NCBI RefSeq assembly: GCF_018446385.1
Contig: NC_055991.1
Span: 116,231,794-116,295,793 of the forward strand
From: Zingiber officinale
Lineage: Eukaryota; Streptophyta; Magnoliopsida; Zingiberales; Zingiberaceae
DNA: 64,000 nt
Reading direction: 5' to 3'
Both the position numbers and the translations under genes were made by a program. Shown one piece after another: positions 1 to 11,911 of the stretch; position 1 is the first letter of the stretch, and each line of letters starts with the position of its first letter. The notes under the pieces were generated by a model. That model did no database searches. It saw nothing but the letters and a program-made list of their open reading frames with translations, and had not been told where the DNA came from.

Positions 1-299
1 TTATTGCATTAACATTGTCCCTGAATGTTAATACTCGACTAGGAATGATTTAGAGTAGTGTTCCCTATATCATCTCACTATCGATTCAACTAATCGATTG
101 ATATAGGTATGAACCTTCTACTCTAGAACGTTACTATACTTATTTTATCTGGCACTAATACAAATAAGCATAATAACCAAAAATCAAATGCCTTAATATA
201 TATACATGAATATGATATACATGAGTCCATACAATCATCAAATGATTGGCTCTAGGACTCTAACTAACAAGAACATCACATGCTGGTGCTGGAGAATGA

Positions 300-690
300 A
301 ACATCAAGGTGAGCTCCAAATGGTGAAAGGGAAGAGCTGAAGATATCAAGTGGCCTCCATGTGGACAATCTTCGAGTGGCAGTCTTCAGGTGATGTAAAG
401 GAAACTAGAACATGTGGTCAAACTTGAGGAGAGGAGCTCAGAACAATCGGTCAAGCTTCTGTGGAGGTTCAACCTTCATGTGGTGGAGAATGAAAACATC
501 AAGTGGCTCCATGTGGTCCATCACGTGGTGAAGAATGGGACTTTAAACCATATGGTCCATCATGAAGAGATGAGCTCAGAACCATGTATCAATCATCTAT
601 GGTGGTTGAGACTTCATGTGGTGAAGAAAGAACCATCAAGTGGCTCCAAATGGTGGAGAGGAGGAGCTTGCAACCATCCAATGGTGGAGA
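300..690. repeat. Degenerate tandem repeat, about 139-bp period
   Basis: Two clear copies and a weaker partial first copy of a degenerate unit. The marker GAGCTCAGAAC recurs at about 434 and 572, each followed by CTTCATGTGGTG-like and CATCAAGTGGCTCC blocks in the same order. The 164-residue open frame over it is a by-product of the repeat and continues into a low-complexity T-rich tail, so it is not called a gene. Bases 1-300 show nothing I recognise. Confidence 0.55.
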
Positions 691-735
691 GGAGGAGTTG
701 CACAGAATTGCTTGAAATCGGATTTTGCTATGATT

Positions 736-1460
736 TTTTATTTTTGATTTTTTTTTTCTCTCTTTTTTTTCCTTTTTGTTCCTTTTTTTTTCTCCTTTTT
801 TCCTTTTTTTTTCCCTCTTTTTTTTTCCTCCCAAAAGAAAGAAGCTGTACAATACTAGATAGCCTGAAAACAAACACCAAAGAAAATAAAAAACAAAAAA
901 TAAAATAAAAATAATAATACCAAAAGCTCCTTCATTCCACATGCTGGTGCAGCTCCCCTAGGACCTCCCTCCAAGTGTGGCAGACATCAAGGTGGCTGAT
1001 GGAGCACAATATCCGAGTGAATATCCAAGGAACGGTAGACATGGGTTTGGATCCTTCTGAAAACATCCTCCCCAACAAACGACTCCCCCTCAAATCGCAA
1101 CCGGTTGCGGGCCTGCCAAACATAATGTATCATCGCAGCCATAGCAGTGTGGCGCGCTCGCATCAGTATCCCCGTCCCCCGGTAACACCGGAGGAACACC
1201 CGCAACATCCGTCGATGCATAGTCATCTCATGTGTCATATGTAGCCAATCCCTGATACGGTCTCATATCCGTCGTATCTGCGGGCATCCGAAAAATAGAT
1301 GATCCTGCGTCTCCTCCTCCAAGCCACAGAATAAGCAGATCCTGTCAGCCTCCCCAAGGTACTCCAATCGATCCCTGGTAGGTAACCTACAATGTGCAAG
1401 TAACCATAGGGTGAAGCTGTGGCTGGGCTGGATATGTTTCCTCCATTCTGTCCTCATCTT
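736..1460 (-). mobile_element. LINE (L1-type) 3' end fragment
   Basis: Read on the minus strand, 1457-1263 encodes the zinc-binding domain that ends plant LINE reverse transcriptases: a W-L-L-A-H-C-R-L-P-T-R-D-R-L stretch, then C-x-F-C-G (CLFCG), then D-H-L-F-F-G-C-P. The frame at 1238-987 carries the usual following block (HYVWQARNRLRFEG). Downstream on the minus strand lies a short 3' UTR and then an A/G-rich tail, seen on the plus strand as the T-rich tract 738-830. Endonuclease and reverse transcriptase are absent, so this is a 5'-truncated dead copy in at least two frames. No flanking target duplication was found. The family assignment is firm; the exact 5' limit near 1460 is inferred. 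Confidence 0.72.
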
Positions 1461-2020
1461 GCTCTGTTTTGTAGACGATAACTGACCTCCAGATCTACTA
1501 CGTTGAGGTCTCGAGGAGGTGGAATTTGGAGGAGTTCAGGAGGTGTCGATGCCAAGTTGTCGCTGCCTAGGTGAAATTTGGTGCGATTTGGAAGAGTTCA
1601 GCAGAACTTTTGAAGGAGCACTAATAGCTGGGGACTTGACCTTCTCATAATTTTGTTACTTCTGTACATAGGCGTAAGGGTAAGGCATTTTTTAAAATCT
1701 TGAAATGGTTTTATTTTGTCTTTTGGATTCCTCTACATGAAACCCTTTTCTTTGTCTGATAAAAACTTAGCTAGTTTTGAGTGGCTGAAGTGTTGAATTT
1801 GGATGCTGGTGCTTGATCTCTTTTCTGCTTCACAATTCACATCACTATCTCGTTACTTAGAATGGGAGTAGATGTCTTTTTTTTCTTATATGGTCTTGAT
1901 TTTACATTTGATTGACTGCCTCATATTTTTGTTACATTTTTTTATGGATTAATGTATTTATTAATCTATCAAGTAACGAGTAAATTGTTGACAAACTGAG
2001 AATTTATTTAATTTTTTTAG

Positions 2021-4091
2021 ATGTCTCAAACCGATGACAAACCAGCAAGTAATGAAAGGGTAGTCCAGATGGTGGTGGATTTAGAAGATGAAAAAGAAGC
2101 AATCAAGCCTGTAAAACGAAGATCATCTCGCAAAAGGTCAAAGGTTTGGGATCACTTTAATTCTTTTACAAATGAAAAAGGTGAGAACAAAAGCACTTGT
2201 AGATATTGTGGAAAAGAGTATTTTTCATCAACTAGAATACATGGGACTAGTGCTTTATTGGGTCATTTGAAAGTATGCACATCATATCCTCAGAACAAGC
2301 CCTCTAATCAAACTCAATTGGCTTTTCAAACCGGAGATGTTAATGAGAACAAGCCTAATTTAATTGCTTGGAAATTTGATCAACAAACAATTAGGAAGGC
2401 TTTATGTCACATGATAATTGTTGATGAACTTGCTTTTAAGTTTGTAGAGAGACAAGGGTTTAAGCATTTTATTAATGTTTATCAACCATCATTTCATATT
2501 CCATCTAGAATCACTGTGACTAGGGATTGTTATCAGTTATATTTAGAGAAAAAGAAAAAAGTAAGGGCTCAAATTCAAGAAAATGTTGGTAGAATCTGTT
2601 TTACTACAGACACTTGGACTTCTTTACAAAAGGTTAATTATATGTGTGTCACTGCTCATTTTGTTGATAATGATTGGAGGTTGCAAAAGAGAGTGTTAAG
2701 TTTTTCTCCGGTGTAAAGTCATAAAGGAAATGATATTGGAAAAGCTTTGGAAATGTGTTTGCTTGAGTGGGGTATTGATAATGTGTTTACAATTACAGTT
2801 GACAATGCTAGTTCAAATGATATAGCGATCACATACTTGAAAGAAAAATTTGCTAATTGGGAAAAATATATTTTGGGAGGAAAATGGGCACATGTTCGTT
2901 GTGTTGCACATATTATGAATTTAATTGTTCAAGATGGGTTGAACCACATTGGGGAATCTGTTGAACGTGTTAGGGCTGCAGTTAAATATGTTAGGCAGTC
3001 CCCAGCAAGAATTAAAAGTTTTAAAAGTTTTGCTGAAATTGAGAAATACTGTAGCACTAAGAATTTGGTATTTGATGTCCCTACGAGGTGGAATTCGACC
3101 TATTTAATGTTGGAAACATCCCAAGCATATGAAAGAGCTTTTAGTAGATTTGATGTTGAGAATTTACATTTTAGGGAAGATCTTGAAAATACCGGGGTGC
3201 CTAGAGTAGCAGATTGGAAGAATGTTAGGAGGTTGATCGGTTTTCTTGAACATTTTTATGATCTTACTTTGAAAGTTTCAGGGACAAAGTATGTGGTTGC
3301 TCATTCTTTTTTGGATGACATAACTTGTATTAATGTTGTATTGAAAAAATGTCTCAATGAAATAGATGATGTTGCCCTTAAAGATGGCAAAGTTTATGAA
3401 TGCATAGTTTGACAAATATTATGGTGTGATTGAAAAAATGAACATGTTAGTTGTTGTTGCTTCTGTGCTTGATCCTAGGAATAAGTTTGAATATCTAGAA
3501 GTTTTGTTTACTGATATGTATGGAAAGGTGGATGGGTCATCAATCGTTCAAACGGTCAAAGAATCAATGAATGATTTGTATGATGAATATATGAGAATTC
3601 ATGCTCCACATAATACAACTCATTCATCTACTTATGATCATTCTTCGTCTTCATCATCACTGGGTAAAAGGGTTTCACCAGTAGATATTGAACCTGCAAA
3701 AATTTTGAAGGAAAAGTTCAGAAATGAAATGAAAAGGAGAAAGCTTGAGAGTGGTGTTAGAGATACTAAGTCTGAGTTGGATAAGTATTTGAAAGAAGAG
3801 ACTGAAGTTGATTCTGTCCAGTTTGACATTTTGAATTGGTGGAAAGTTAATAGCCCAAGATTTCCTATTTTGTCTTTGATGGCTCATGATATTATGGCTA
3901 TTCCAATATCTTCGATGGCTTCCGAGTCTAATTTTAGCACATGTGGAAGAGTTTTGGATGCATTTAGGAGTTCTTTAACTCCTAAAATAGTTCAAACATT
4001 AATTTGCACGCAAGATTGGCTTCATGCAAGTTCTACCCTAATTGACATTGAAGAAATTTGGGAAGATCTTCAACAAATTGAAGAAGGTTGA
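2021..4091 (+). pseudogene. hAT transposase with BED zinc finger, broken
   Basis: A zinc-finger BED domain lies near residues 45-87 (CRYCGKEY, then H and C ligands in LLGHLKVC). The hAT core follows (FTTDTWTS, FTITVDNASSND), with WAHVRCVAHIMNLIV and FDVPTRWNSTY further on. The C-terminal hATC dimerisation block is present (FPILSLMAHDIMAIPISS, then ASESNFSTCGRVLDAFRSSL). This is the RICESLEEPER/Ac-like layout. The frame is broken by an in-frame TAA at 2714-2716 and by a frameshift between about 3395 and 3415. The three parts otherwise align in order and the total, about 690 codons, is the normal family length, so inactivation looks fairly recent. It would have cut and pasted its own element; it is not likely to be a domesticated host gene because it is broken. 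Confidence 0.85.
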
Positions 4092-4747
4092 AATGTCTTG
4101 AATTATTTTTATATTTTCAGTTGTTTTTTACATTTATTAATTGTTACATATTTACATTTGTTTCTTTTTATTTTTCTTTCAATAGCAGAAGAAGGAACAG
4201 TTGGTAATGTTACTTGAGTAGAGGCAACTTGATTGTTTACTTGTCATTTTCTCTAATTTCAAAGTAAGTATATCAAAAAGTGGAGTTAGTAGCTTTTGAG
4301 GATCTACAATTAATTTTTTTGAGTTTTGAATGATGAGTTTTCTTTGGCTATTTAATTTGGCGATGTAACCATAAATATTGTGTTGATGTGTACATCGTGC
4401 AGGATGCTTTTTTCATAAATGAATCAAATGATGGCTGTGTAACCTGTGTTTGATTGTTGATGGCTCAAAAATGAATCAAATGATGGTTGTGTAAGTGTAA
4501 CCTATGGCTTTCATGGTCGTGGCAGCTTTTGGAGACTTAGAATATGGATGTTCTCAAAACTTTAATGCTGTATTGAAATTTGGATTCTCAAAAGTTCTAG
4601 CTGTTATGTAGTAGAATTTGGATGTTCTCATTTAGATTTAGTTATTGCTACTTTAAGTGAAAATTCTAAAATTTGGGATGTATGAATTATGATTATTTGG
4701 TTATTTGGATGTTATTTTGATGTGTAGACTGTGTATGTGCATTGAAG

Positions 4748-5035
4748 TATTGGATTTGAGAAAGATGATTGAAGTTGTATTATGTTATGTATGTGCTCTT
4801 TGTATACTGTGTTGGCTAAGTCTTGGAACTTTGAATTTGTATAGTACTGGATTTGAGAAAGATGAAATTATATTACGTTATGTATGCTCTGCGTAACAGT
4901 GTATACGTTAGCTTGGAACTTTCAATTTGTGTAGTACTGGATTGGAGAAAGATGAAATTGTATTATGTTATGTTACTTATGTATGTGCTATGTGTAATTA
5001 TGTTAGGTTGGAATTTTGAATTTGTGTAAATATAA
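4748..5035 (+). repeat. Three tandem ~90-97-bp repeats in hAT 3' region
   Basis: The unit starts TGGATTTGAGAAAGATG and recurs at about 4750, 4848 and 4938 (third copy TGGATTGGAGAAAGATG). Each is followed by a TATTATGTTATGTATG-like block and TTGGAACTTTGAATTTGT. It lies between the transposase and the right end of the hAT element. The period differs a little between copies. Confidence 0.65.
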
Positions 5036-5295
5036 TATAGAATTTGTGTAAATATAATATGGAATGTGGATTGGCTTAAATGAGTTATAATATGGAATGT
5101 GGATTGACTTAAAGGGAACTTTGAATTTGGGTTAAATGGTACCCGAACTGAATAACCCGAATTAATTTCGGATGATTCGCTTTGGTTGACAATTAATTCG
5201 GTTTGATTTTTGGTTGGATTTAAAAATTTACAATAACCGAATAACCCGAATCAAATAAACCAAATAACCTGAACCGAACCAAATGAACACCCCTA

Positions 5296-5340
5296 ATGAC
5301 AACTAGTCATAACTACGCATGACAACTAGTCATAACTACG
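5296..5340 (+). repeat. 22-bp direct duplication beside the hAT end
   Basis: Two perfect copies of a 22-bp word (5296-5317 and 5319-5340) beginning ATGACAACTAGTCATAAC, separated by one base, directly abut the hAT right end. Each contains the inverted pair ATGAC/GTCAT. It may be target-site DNA altered by hAT excision and re-insertion. Confidence 0.7.
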
Positions 5341-6158
5341 GTAATAGTAATAGGAATAAGAGTATTCTTAGGATAAAACATCTAGTGGGGCTTTTTTTGA
5401 TTTTTTTTTTCTTGTTTAAGTGACACCCTTTTGATTTTTTTTAAGAACATCCTTTTGATAATTTGTATAATCTATTATACTCTTTTAGTTTTTACCCATT
5501 ATTATTTTCTGTTGAAAGAATATTTTTTAAAAGAAAAATAAAATAGTATTCTAATATATATTTTATAAATTAATATTATAACAATAGTACCTGTAATATA
5601 TATATGATTACATTAATTTAAAACTATTAAATTAAAATACTAATCAAATTGTTTAAACTTTAATAAAATTATTTTATAATTATTATATTATAATAGGATT
5701 ACTATATTATTAACAACTCTAACTTAAAAATTATTAAATCAATTTACTTTAATATATTCTAATAGATACACTATATTATTACATAGAATAAGATAATTTC
5801 CAACATAAGAAAAATAGAGAGGTATTATTTAATATTTAGAAATATAATTAAAAAATAATAAAGATATTTTTTTATTTTTATCCAAATTAAATCGAATCTT
5901 AAAGAAAATCAAATAAGAAGTATTCGTAAATAACAGATGGCTAGTTAATTGAAAATCAGATAGCTAAAATTAATAAATAACAAATCAACGGCTAGATTCT
6001 ACTAGGGCTGATTGATTCTCATCTGATCTTTTTTACTCCTCTTTTCAAAATTCAAATCTGCATCTCGAAGATACGGCACGATCTCAAAGCGCATTGCTAT
6101 AACTAGACGGCGATCCCTCTTTTTCCTTATCATAGAAGGCGGCGATCGAGAGGGGGAG
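5341..6158. other. AT-rich spacer upstream of POLD4
   Basis: Very AT-rich, with no coding frame and no element I recognise. The last 150 bases become less AT-rich and presumably contain the POLD4 promoter and 5' UTR. I see no convincing TATA box placed to fix a transcription start. Confidence 0.5.
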
Positions 6159-6595
6159 ATGGCGCCGAGCGGCGTGAAGAATTTCTACCGTCAGAAGAAG
6201 AAAGGGGGCGTGGCCAAGCCCTCCTCCAAGCGGAGCATCGCTGGGAAATCTCCCGTCCCGTCCCCGTTCCACGGTACTCTCTTACCTTCCGGGTTTCCTT
6301 TTTCCCATTTCTCACCATTAATGCTCTCTCTCTCTCTCTCAACCCTAAATCGACGACAGGTTCTGATGCGGAGCGCGATAAGGCATACCTGGCCGCAGGG
6401 ATCGGCGAGGGGGACGACGAGAAGCTGCGGCAGTTCGATATGGACATGAGGTACGGCCCCGGCATCGGGCTCAGCCGGATGGATCGATGGGAGCGGGCGG
6501 ACGCCATGGGGCTGAATCCACCCGCTGAAGTGGAGGCTATCCTGTTGAAATCATCCGCTGCCGCCGCTGGATGCCTCTGGGATGCACGAATCTAA
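6159..6595 (+). CDS. POLD4: DNA polymerase delta subunit 4 (p12-like)
   Basis: Two exons, 6159-6273 and 6360-6595, with an 86-bp GT-AG intron containing a (TC)n run at 6324-6340. The product is 116 aa. The N-terminus carries the family motif FYRQKKK (residues about 9-15). The C-terminal half has the diagnostic POLD4 block: LRQFDMDMRYGP at 61-72, then RMDRWERA at 78-85 and GLNPP at 89-93. POLD4 is the small accessory subunit of the replicative polymerase delta in the nucleus, and helps stabilise the complex and its contact with PCNA. The linker between the motifs is short, and the common YGPC motif reads YGPG here. The start is chosen because it gives the conserved N-terminus at once. It stands alone, with repeats on both sides. 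Frame and splice sites are intact, so the gene looks functional. Confidence 0.88.
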
Positions 6596-9151
6596 ATTTA
6601 ACACGTAAGTATAAAAAATAATTTCCTTTTTGCGTGCGCGGAGAAGGCATTTTGGTGATGCTGATTGCAGTCTCTGGCTGTTTTGGTGTTGATTTCCCCT
6701 TCTCTTGCCTGTGTTCCTGTTGCTATGTTTCTTATGCTTAAGTAGGCTGGAATCGAAGTTTCTCTGCTCGAGAACATTGCTGATCTCGTTCTGTTTATTT
6801 CATCTTGTTACCTGCAATTCTTCGTGGTGCTCATTCGTGGCGGTAGATTTTGGACATTGATAATAAGCATAAGATAGTTGAACCTTGCGCTTCATCGACC
6901 GCGAGTTCCTAGCAAAAGTTTAGACCTTCGTTAAGGAAATAATCCCCTTTTTTATTATTTTTTAAATACATTTGAAATATATTTGTATATTAAATAAAAG
7001 TAAACTTAGTTTTCCTCGTAATTTTTTATTACTTTTTCAAGATGCCCTTGTTTTAGGGTGAATAGACAGACGAATAGATACTCGTGGAAATTTAGGGATT
7101 ATTTCGACAATACATACAGTGTGTGGGTGTAGGATGACAAAATTTTAAATCATAGAAGTATTTCAAAAGGAGAAGCAAAAGTTTGTGGTGTACAATAAAA
7201 ATTTCTTTAAAAAAGATATATTTTTTATTACATGGGTATTAATTGCTTTATTCAAATAAAAAAATTGAATCTGAAAAATACTACATCTTTGATTTGATTT
7301 GATAAATAGGTTAGTTGATTTAGTTAAAACTGATTGAATGGTAGTAGATTTGTAGTTTTATTTCAATTCAGTTATAATAAATAAAAAATTTATAAGCTAT
7401 ATAATTGGCTATTTAGCTTGATGTTTTGGCAGAGGACGGATTGTACAGTTCCAAAAAATAATAAATTAAATTTGTTTTTGGTAAATTAATTTTGATTTAT
7501 TTTTTACTCATTTCTAAATTCTCCCATTGTGATATGTGACAATTAAAATGAGCTCTCCTTCTAATAAACTGTGGGAGCCGCTCCTCAAATTTATGATTTA
7601 TTTTTTTAAAAAAATAAATGATTTTATACCAACTACATGTCTTTTTTTTAAAAAAAGTTTTTTTTTTAATTAAGAAAGACCCTTGAATAAGTTTTTAGAG
7701 TTTTTTTTTTTTTCCTTTTTTGACAGTGGAGAAATATTTGAGATTTTTTCTTTTGATGTGGAGTTGATACGATGTTGTAGGGATAAAAAAAAATCTGCCA
7801 AAACTTTTTCCGTTGGAGATGCTGTAAAAGCATCAATAATGGACTTGTGACGTTATAATTTGAAGCTTATTAAAAGAGTTACTTATGGCTCGTGTTCAAC
7901 TAAACCTTTTCTTGGATTCACCTATTACGTAAATCTGAATATAATTTATGCATGCTAAGAAGAAATAGACCTCTAAACTAACTAAAATCTTTTTAAAAAT
8001 AGCTTATACAATATAGAAGTTATTATTATTTTTAAGATGAATTATTTTTAAAAATTATAGTTAATAGATTAATTTATAAATAGTGGCATAGTTAAGAAAG
8101 TTGAATAGCGATATATTTGTAGTATCGCACGACCGCCTATTAACTTATATTTGTTATTTATGTATGTTCGGTTTTTACCTATGATGTATTTTTACAAGCT
8201 AAATGATATTAGATATATAAAACTAAATTAATATTATTAGTATACTAAAAATTTCTGATATATACATATCATACTGAAAATTCACTATATAAAATAAATA
8301 AATATCTTGAATAAATATGAATCAATGTTTTCTTGTTTCTAATAATTCAATAAAGATATTATTAAATTATATTTACTCTTTACATAATTAAATTAATTTA
8401 TTTTTTGTTTGAATCTAATTGGTTGGTATAGTGTAATGTAATTGTATGTAACAGTAAGAATATATATAAAATATAGAATATATTATGTAATGTAATATAA
8501 AAATCCCTTGAGATAAAATTTAATTAAAAAAATATTTGTAAAATGGAAAATATAATTCAGAAAAAGAAAAATCGAGAAAGATAAAAATTAAAAATAACTA
8601 AAATCAATAAAATAAAACAAGAGAATTTTATAGGGATTTCAAAAGATTTTTTTTTTAAAAAAAAATACAGGTTAAAGAGTAGCTAAAATATTTCCGAACT
8701 AATTATTTTTATTACACCGTATGTGTATCTAACCTAAAACTTGTGCTGAGTAAATATTTGCTCACCTTTATATCTTGAATAATCGTTGAAATTAGAATTG
8801 TTGACTAAATTTAACTTAATAATTATTTTATAAAAACTTTTGTTTTTCTACCCCATCCACAGTTCATCACGAAATAAGAAATCCAATCCTGTTCATCAGA
8901 TTTTGGGTTTCCGAGGCTTGGATCCCTAGGCAGGTTTTCCGTCTCAGATGCAATTTTTAATTATTTTGTATCTGTTTGAGATCTTCGTGAGTGAAAGAAG
9001 GTTAAAAAGATTTGTTCAGTATCATCGAGAGTCGGTGCTTGTCCATTGTGAAAACATATTCGTTTGCAATTATCTTTTAAATCTGTACAGAGTGTTTCGT
9101 TGTTGATTGAATCTGTTGATCCAGTTCTGTGTCGGTTTTAGGTGGTGAGCC
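6596..9151. other. AT-rich spacer, no gene seen
   Basis: No convincing coding frame. Mostly AT-rich with T and A runs. The last stretch (about 8860-9150) is richer in GC and resembles the 5' UTR exon and leader intron of a ribosomal protein gene, which fits the RPL13 remnant that follows. Confidence 0.5.
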
Positions 9152-9557
9152 ATGGTGAAGCGTAACAACGTTGTACGAAACAGGCATTTTAGGAAGCACT
9201 GGCAGAGCTATGCAAGAACCTGGTTCGATCAACCAGCTTGAAAGATTAGGCGACGCAATGGTGAGCCATTCTTCTCGTACTCATCTTTCTTGTCAAGCCT
9301 TGTAGAAGAATATTTTTAGATTTTGCTACAACATGCATGCATTCTCTTCATTTTAGCTTGTAACCTAAAATGATCTTTCATCTTTGGTTTATTTTCCTTG
9401 TTCCTACTGATAACATAATCCTTCATCGCAGCTCGGCAGAAGAAAGCTGCGAAGATCTCCCCTTTGTCTAGTTGTTCAATGTCCAACACTCAAGTATAAT
9501 ACGAAGTCAAGAGCTGGGAGGGGGGTTACACGGGAGGAGCTGAAAGTGCATAATCAT
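9152..9557 (+). pseudogene. RPL13: 60S ribosomal protein L13 pseudogene, truncated, intron kept
   Basis: The first exon (9152-9260) reads [18 protein letters not shown] and continues with the RPL13 N-terminus. After TWFDQPA there is an in-frame TGA in place of the usual arginine codon. A GT-AG intron (9261-9431) sits in the RPL13 exon order, and the next exon restarts ARQKKAAKI. Around the usual FPRPTAGPLRP segment bases are lost. The frame then shifts to one reading VVQCPTLKYNTKSRAGRG and TREELK, after which homology stops. The rest of the gene (about 130 residues) is missing. The retained intron shows it arose by DNA duplication and not by retroposition. RPL13 is a core protein of the large ribosomal subunit; this copy cannot make it. 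Confidence 0.88.
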
Positions 9558-9760
9558 TCCTTTTATTATGATAATTTCCATTTTTTTTTTTCAGATTGTA
9601 TTTAACTATACTGAATCTTTACCTAAAACATGTTTATTTCTGCGCTGCCTCAGGTTTTTCTTATAGAGATGCATGCACAAACACAATTCTGACTTGACAA
9701 ATTTGTTTAATATGGTTAAAGTCTATTGGATTCTATATGATTGAGAATTCATAAATCTAA

Positions 9761-10375
9761 GGGTGCGTTTGGGGATTATTCTTGATAATCTTAGTTATCT
9801 ATCCAAGATTATCAACAAAAATCTTGTTTGGTTTAGGTAAACGATGATTCCCAAGTAATGTTCATGCCCGACACGTCAGCAAAAGGGACATGCAATCAGA
9901 AATCGGAAAATTAAGGTTTTTCTTGATTCCGAGGTTAACGAATTTTTTTACCCAAAATAATCTCGAATAAGAGAAAAATGTGACAAAAAAGAAAAAACGT
10001 AAAGAAAAAAAAAATTAAAATTTAAAAAAGATATTTTTTAAAAAAAAAATAAAAAATTGTAAAAAACTTTTAAAAAAAATAAAAATACATTAAAAAAATA
10101 TAAAAAACATAAAAAACTGAGAAAAAAATAAAAAAATATTTTAAAATATAAAAAAAAATTTAAAAAAATGAGAAAAAACTTTAAAAAATAAGAAAAAGTA
10201 AAAAATAATAAAAAAAGGTTAAAACCCATAAAAAATATATAAAAATGTAAAAAAACATAAAATTTTTTAAAAAAACGTAAAAAAAATTTAAAATAATAAT
10301 AATAAATAAATAAATAATAAAAAAGTAAAAAAAACTAAAAAAGTAAAAAGTAAAATAAAAAAAATATAGAGTTTA

Positions 10376-10418
<43 letters not shown>

Positions 10419-10631
10419 CTATTATTATTATTACTATTATTATTATTATTATTATGTATAGTTGGTTTTGTAACTAAGGGTAATATAGTAAAATATTAAA
10501 TTAGGTTATTTATTAAAACCTTCAAACAAATGAATTTTTGTTGCATTACCTAAATTGAACCAAACAACATTTGATTATATTTTATTCCTCATAACCAAGG
10601 TTATACATGATAATTTGAACCAAACACACCC
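9761..10631. mobile_element. Tourist-like (PIF/Harbinger) MITE, copy A
   Basis: The ends are inverted: the left begins GGGTGCGTTTGGGGATTATT, and the reverse complement of the right begins GGGTGTGTTTGGTTCAAATT. A TAA flanks each side (9758-9760 and 10632-10634), which is the 3-bp target duplication of PIF/Harbinger elements. There is no coding capacity. The interior is an A-rich low-complexity tract (about 9970-10370) followed by an AAT/ATT microsatellite. A second member lies at 23632-24364, with matching left and right blocks such as ATTATACATGATAA near the right end. Confidence 0.75.
10376..10456. repeat. (AAT)n then (ATT)n microsatellite
   Basis: A run of AAT/TAA triplets is followed directly by a run of ATT/TTA triplets, so the two halves are complementary and could fold into a long AT hairpin. 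It lies inside MITE copy A. Confidence 0.85.
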
Positions 10632-10634
10632 TAA

Positions 10635-11911
10635 ATGTTTGAGCATTCATCTCAATACTATTTGATTATATAAGTGATGGAGATGATGCACTACTAGTGA
10701 CTCTTGTTGATTGAAAGCATACTTCAAACTGTAGAGAAAAGAGTTCCTTCTTCTTCTCTACGCACACCAGGGAGAAGGGAATGTTAAGCAAGAACTAGGA
10801 AAGGTTCATTGGCGTAGGTCCTCCGACGCTCAAGTCCGTGCGATATTCAGGCGAAAAGTACAGAAGAAGAACAATAATTGCATGATGTAAGTTTGTAAAA
10901 ATGTATTGTGTAAATAAAAATGTGAGCATACCTCGTCAATGGAGAGAACATCTTTTTATATCACCTCTCATAACCTCTGCAATAATGAGACCACAAGAAA
11001 TATTTGGTATCAGAATATGTCTAGCGATGGAAGATGTACATACAACCTGGAAGATGTACAGTCATCTTCTGAGGAATCTTTCGTTACCAGTATATGAATC
11101 ACTTCTTATAGCTTCTACCATTAATGAGGTGGTTGAGAAAATATGTCGTCAGAATGTCAGACGATAGAAGTTGTATAGTCATCCTTCGAGGAAGGTTCCA
11201 TCACACGTATATGCTATCGTAGTAAAATATTATCTGACAAGTAACTGTTATTCTCTGACAAATTATTATGACTCCCTGACAATGTTGTCCCCTAGAGGTA
11301 TCTCAATCGGATCTTTAGCCGACCGCCTGTATAATGTGATACCTATTTTTGAAGAGAGGGGGAGTCAAGCCTCGAAAGATCCGATCAGCACGTTGGACTG
11401 ATCGACCATATTTTATGAGACTTGCCCTTGAAATGTTAACCTGGGAGTCCAACCAGCTCTATGTCCGACCAGGTTTATAGTGAGAATTGTCTCATACATT
11501 TGTCTTATATATAAGTGGGGACATTGAACCTCGTAACCCTAACTGGCGTTGTGACCGATCGAATATAGTTTGGGAAATTCGATAAGCTTCGGGGTCAACT
11601 GACCATATGCAGAGAGTTGCCTTAGTGATGTAAGATAGGGAACTATGCCCTATACCCTATCGACCCTTGGCCAATCAAACATATGCTGAGAGTCACATAA
11701 ATGCTGAGAGATAGGGAGCTATGTCTTGTAATCTCAACTGGCCTTTTAGGGCCGATCGAACGATATGCTCAGAGACGTTCAGAATAGGAGTTAGGTCCCA
11801 TAAGTCCGATCGACCTATGGGTCGACTGGCTATACACGGAATGAACACAAATGGAGTACTAGGTCTCGTAAGTCCAACTAGCTCTCTGGTCGACCATCAT
11901 CATATTGAAGA
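10635..11911. repeat. Degenerate repeat region, possibly an old LTR
   Basis: There is no coding frame of note. From about 11310 to 11905 a phrase of the form (T/C)CGA(C/T)C(G/A)ATC followed by ATATGCTGAGAG and AGGGAGCTATG recurs five or six times at uneven spacing of about 80-110 bp, for example near 11555, 11600, 11670, 11750, 11810 and 11890. The part at 10750-10980 has the look of an LTR-type leader, but I could not find paired ends. The gypsy element at 11912 is inserted into this array. Confidence 0.4.

Larger units (their letters stand above)
2021..5295 (+). mobile_element. hAT DNA transposon, decayed, right end visible
   Basis: The region holds a BED/hAT transposase followed by about 1.2 kb of AT-rich 3' sequence. 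It ends in GAACCGAACCAAATGAACAC followed by CCCTA at 5295, whose reverse complement TAGGGGTGTTCA is the terminal motif common in plant hAT elements. Subterminal CCGAAT/CCCGAA motifs precede it (about 5145-5280), as hAT ends often have. I could not find the matching left terminus between 1 and 2020, so the 5' limit given is the transposase start and the real end is lost or lies upstream. The 8 bp after the end (ATGACAAC) would be the target duplication, but it cannot be checked without the left end. Confidence 0.75.

Noticed and set aside
414-942. 164-aa and 117-aa overlapping frames
   Set aside because: One follows a degenerate repeat and both run through the poly-pyrimidine tail of a LINE.
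10038-10229. Phe/Leu-rich minus-strand frame that looks like a membrane peptide
   Set aside because: It is the translation of an A-rich low-complexity tract inside a MITE.
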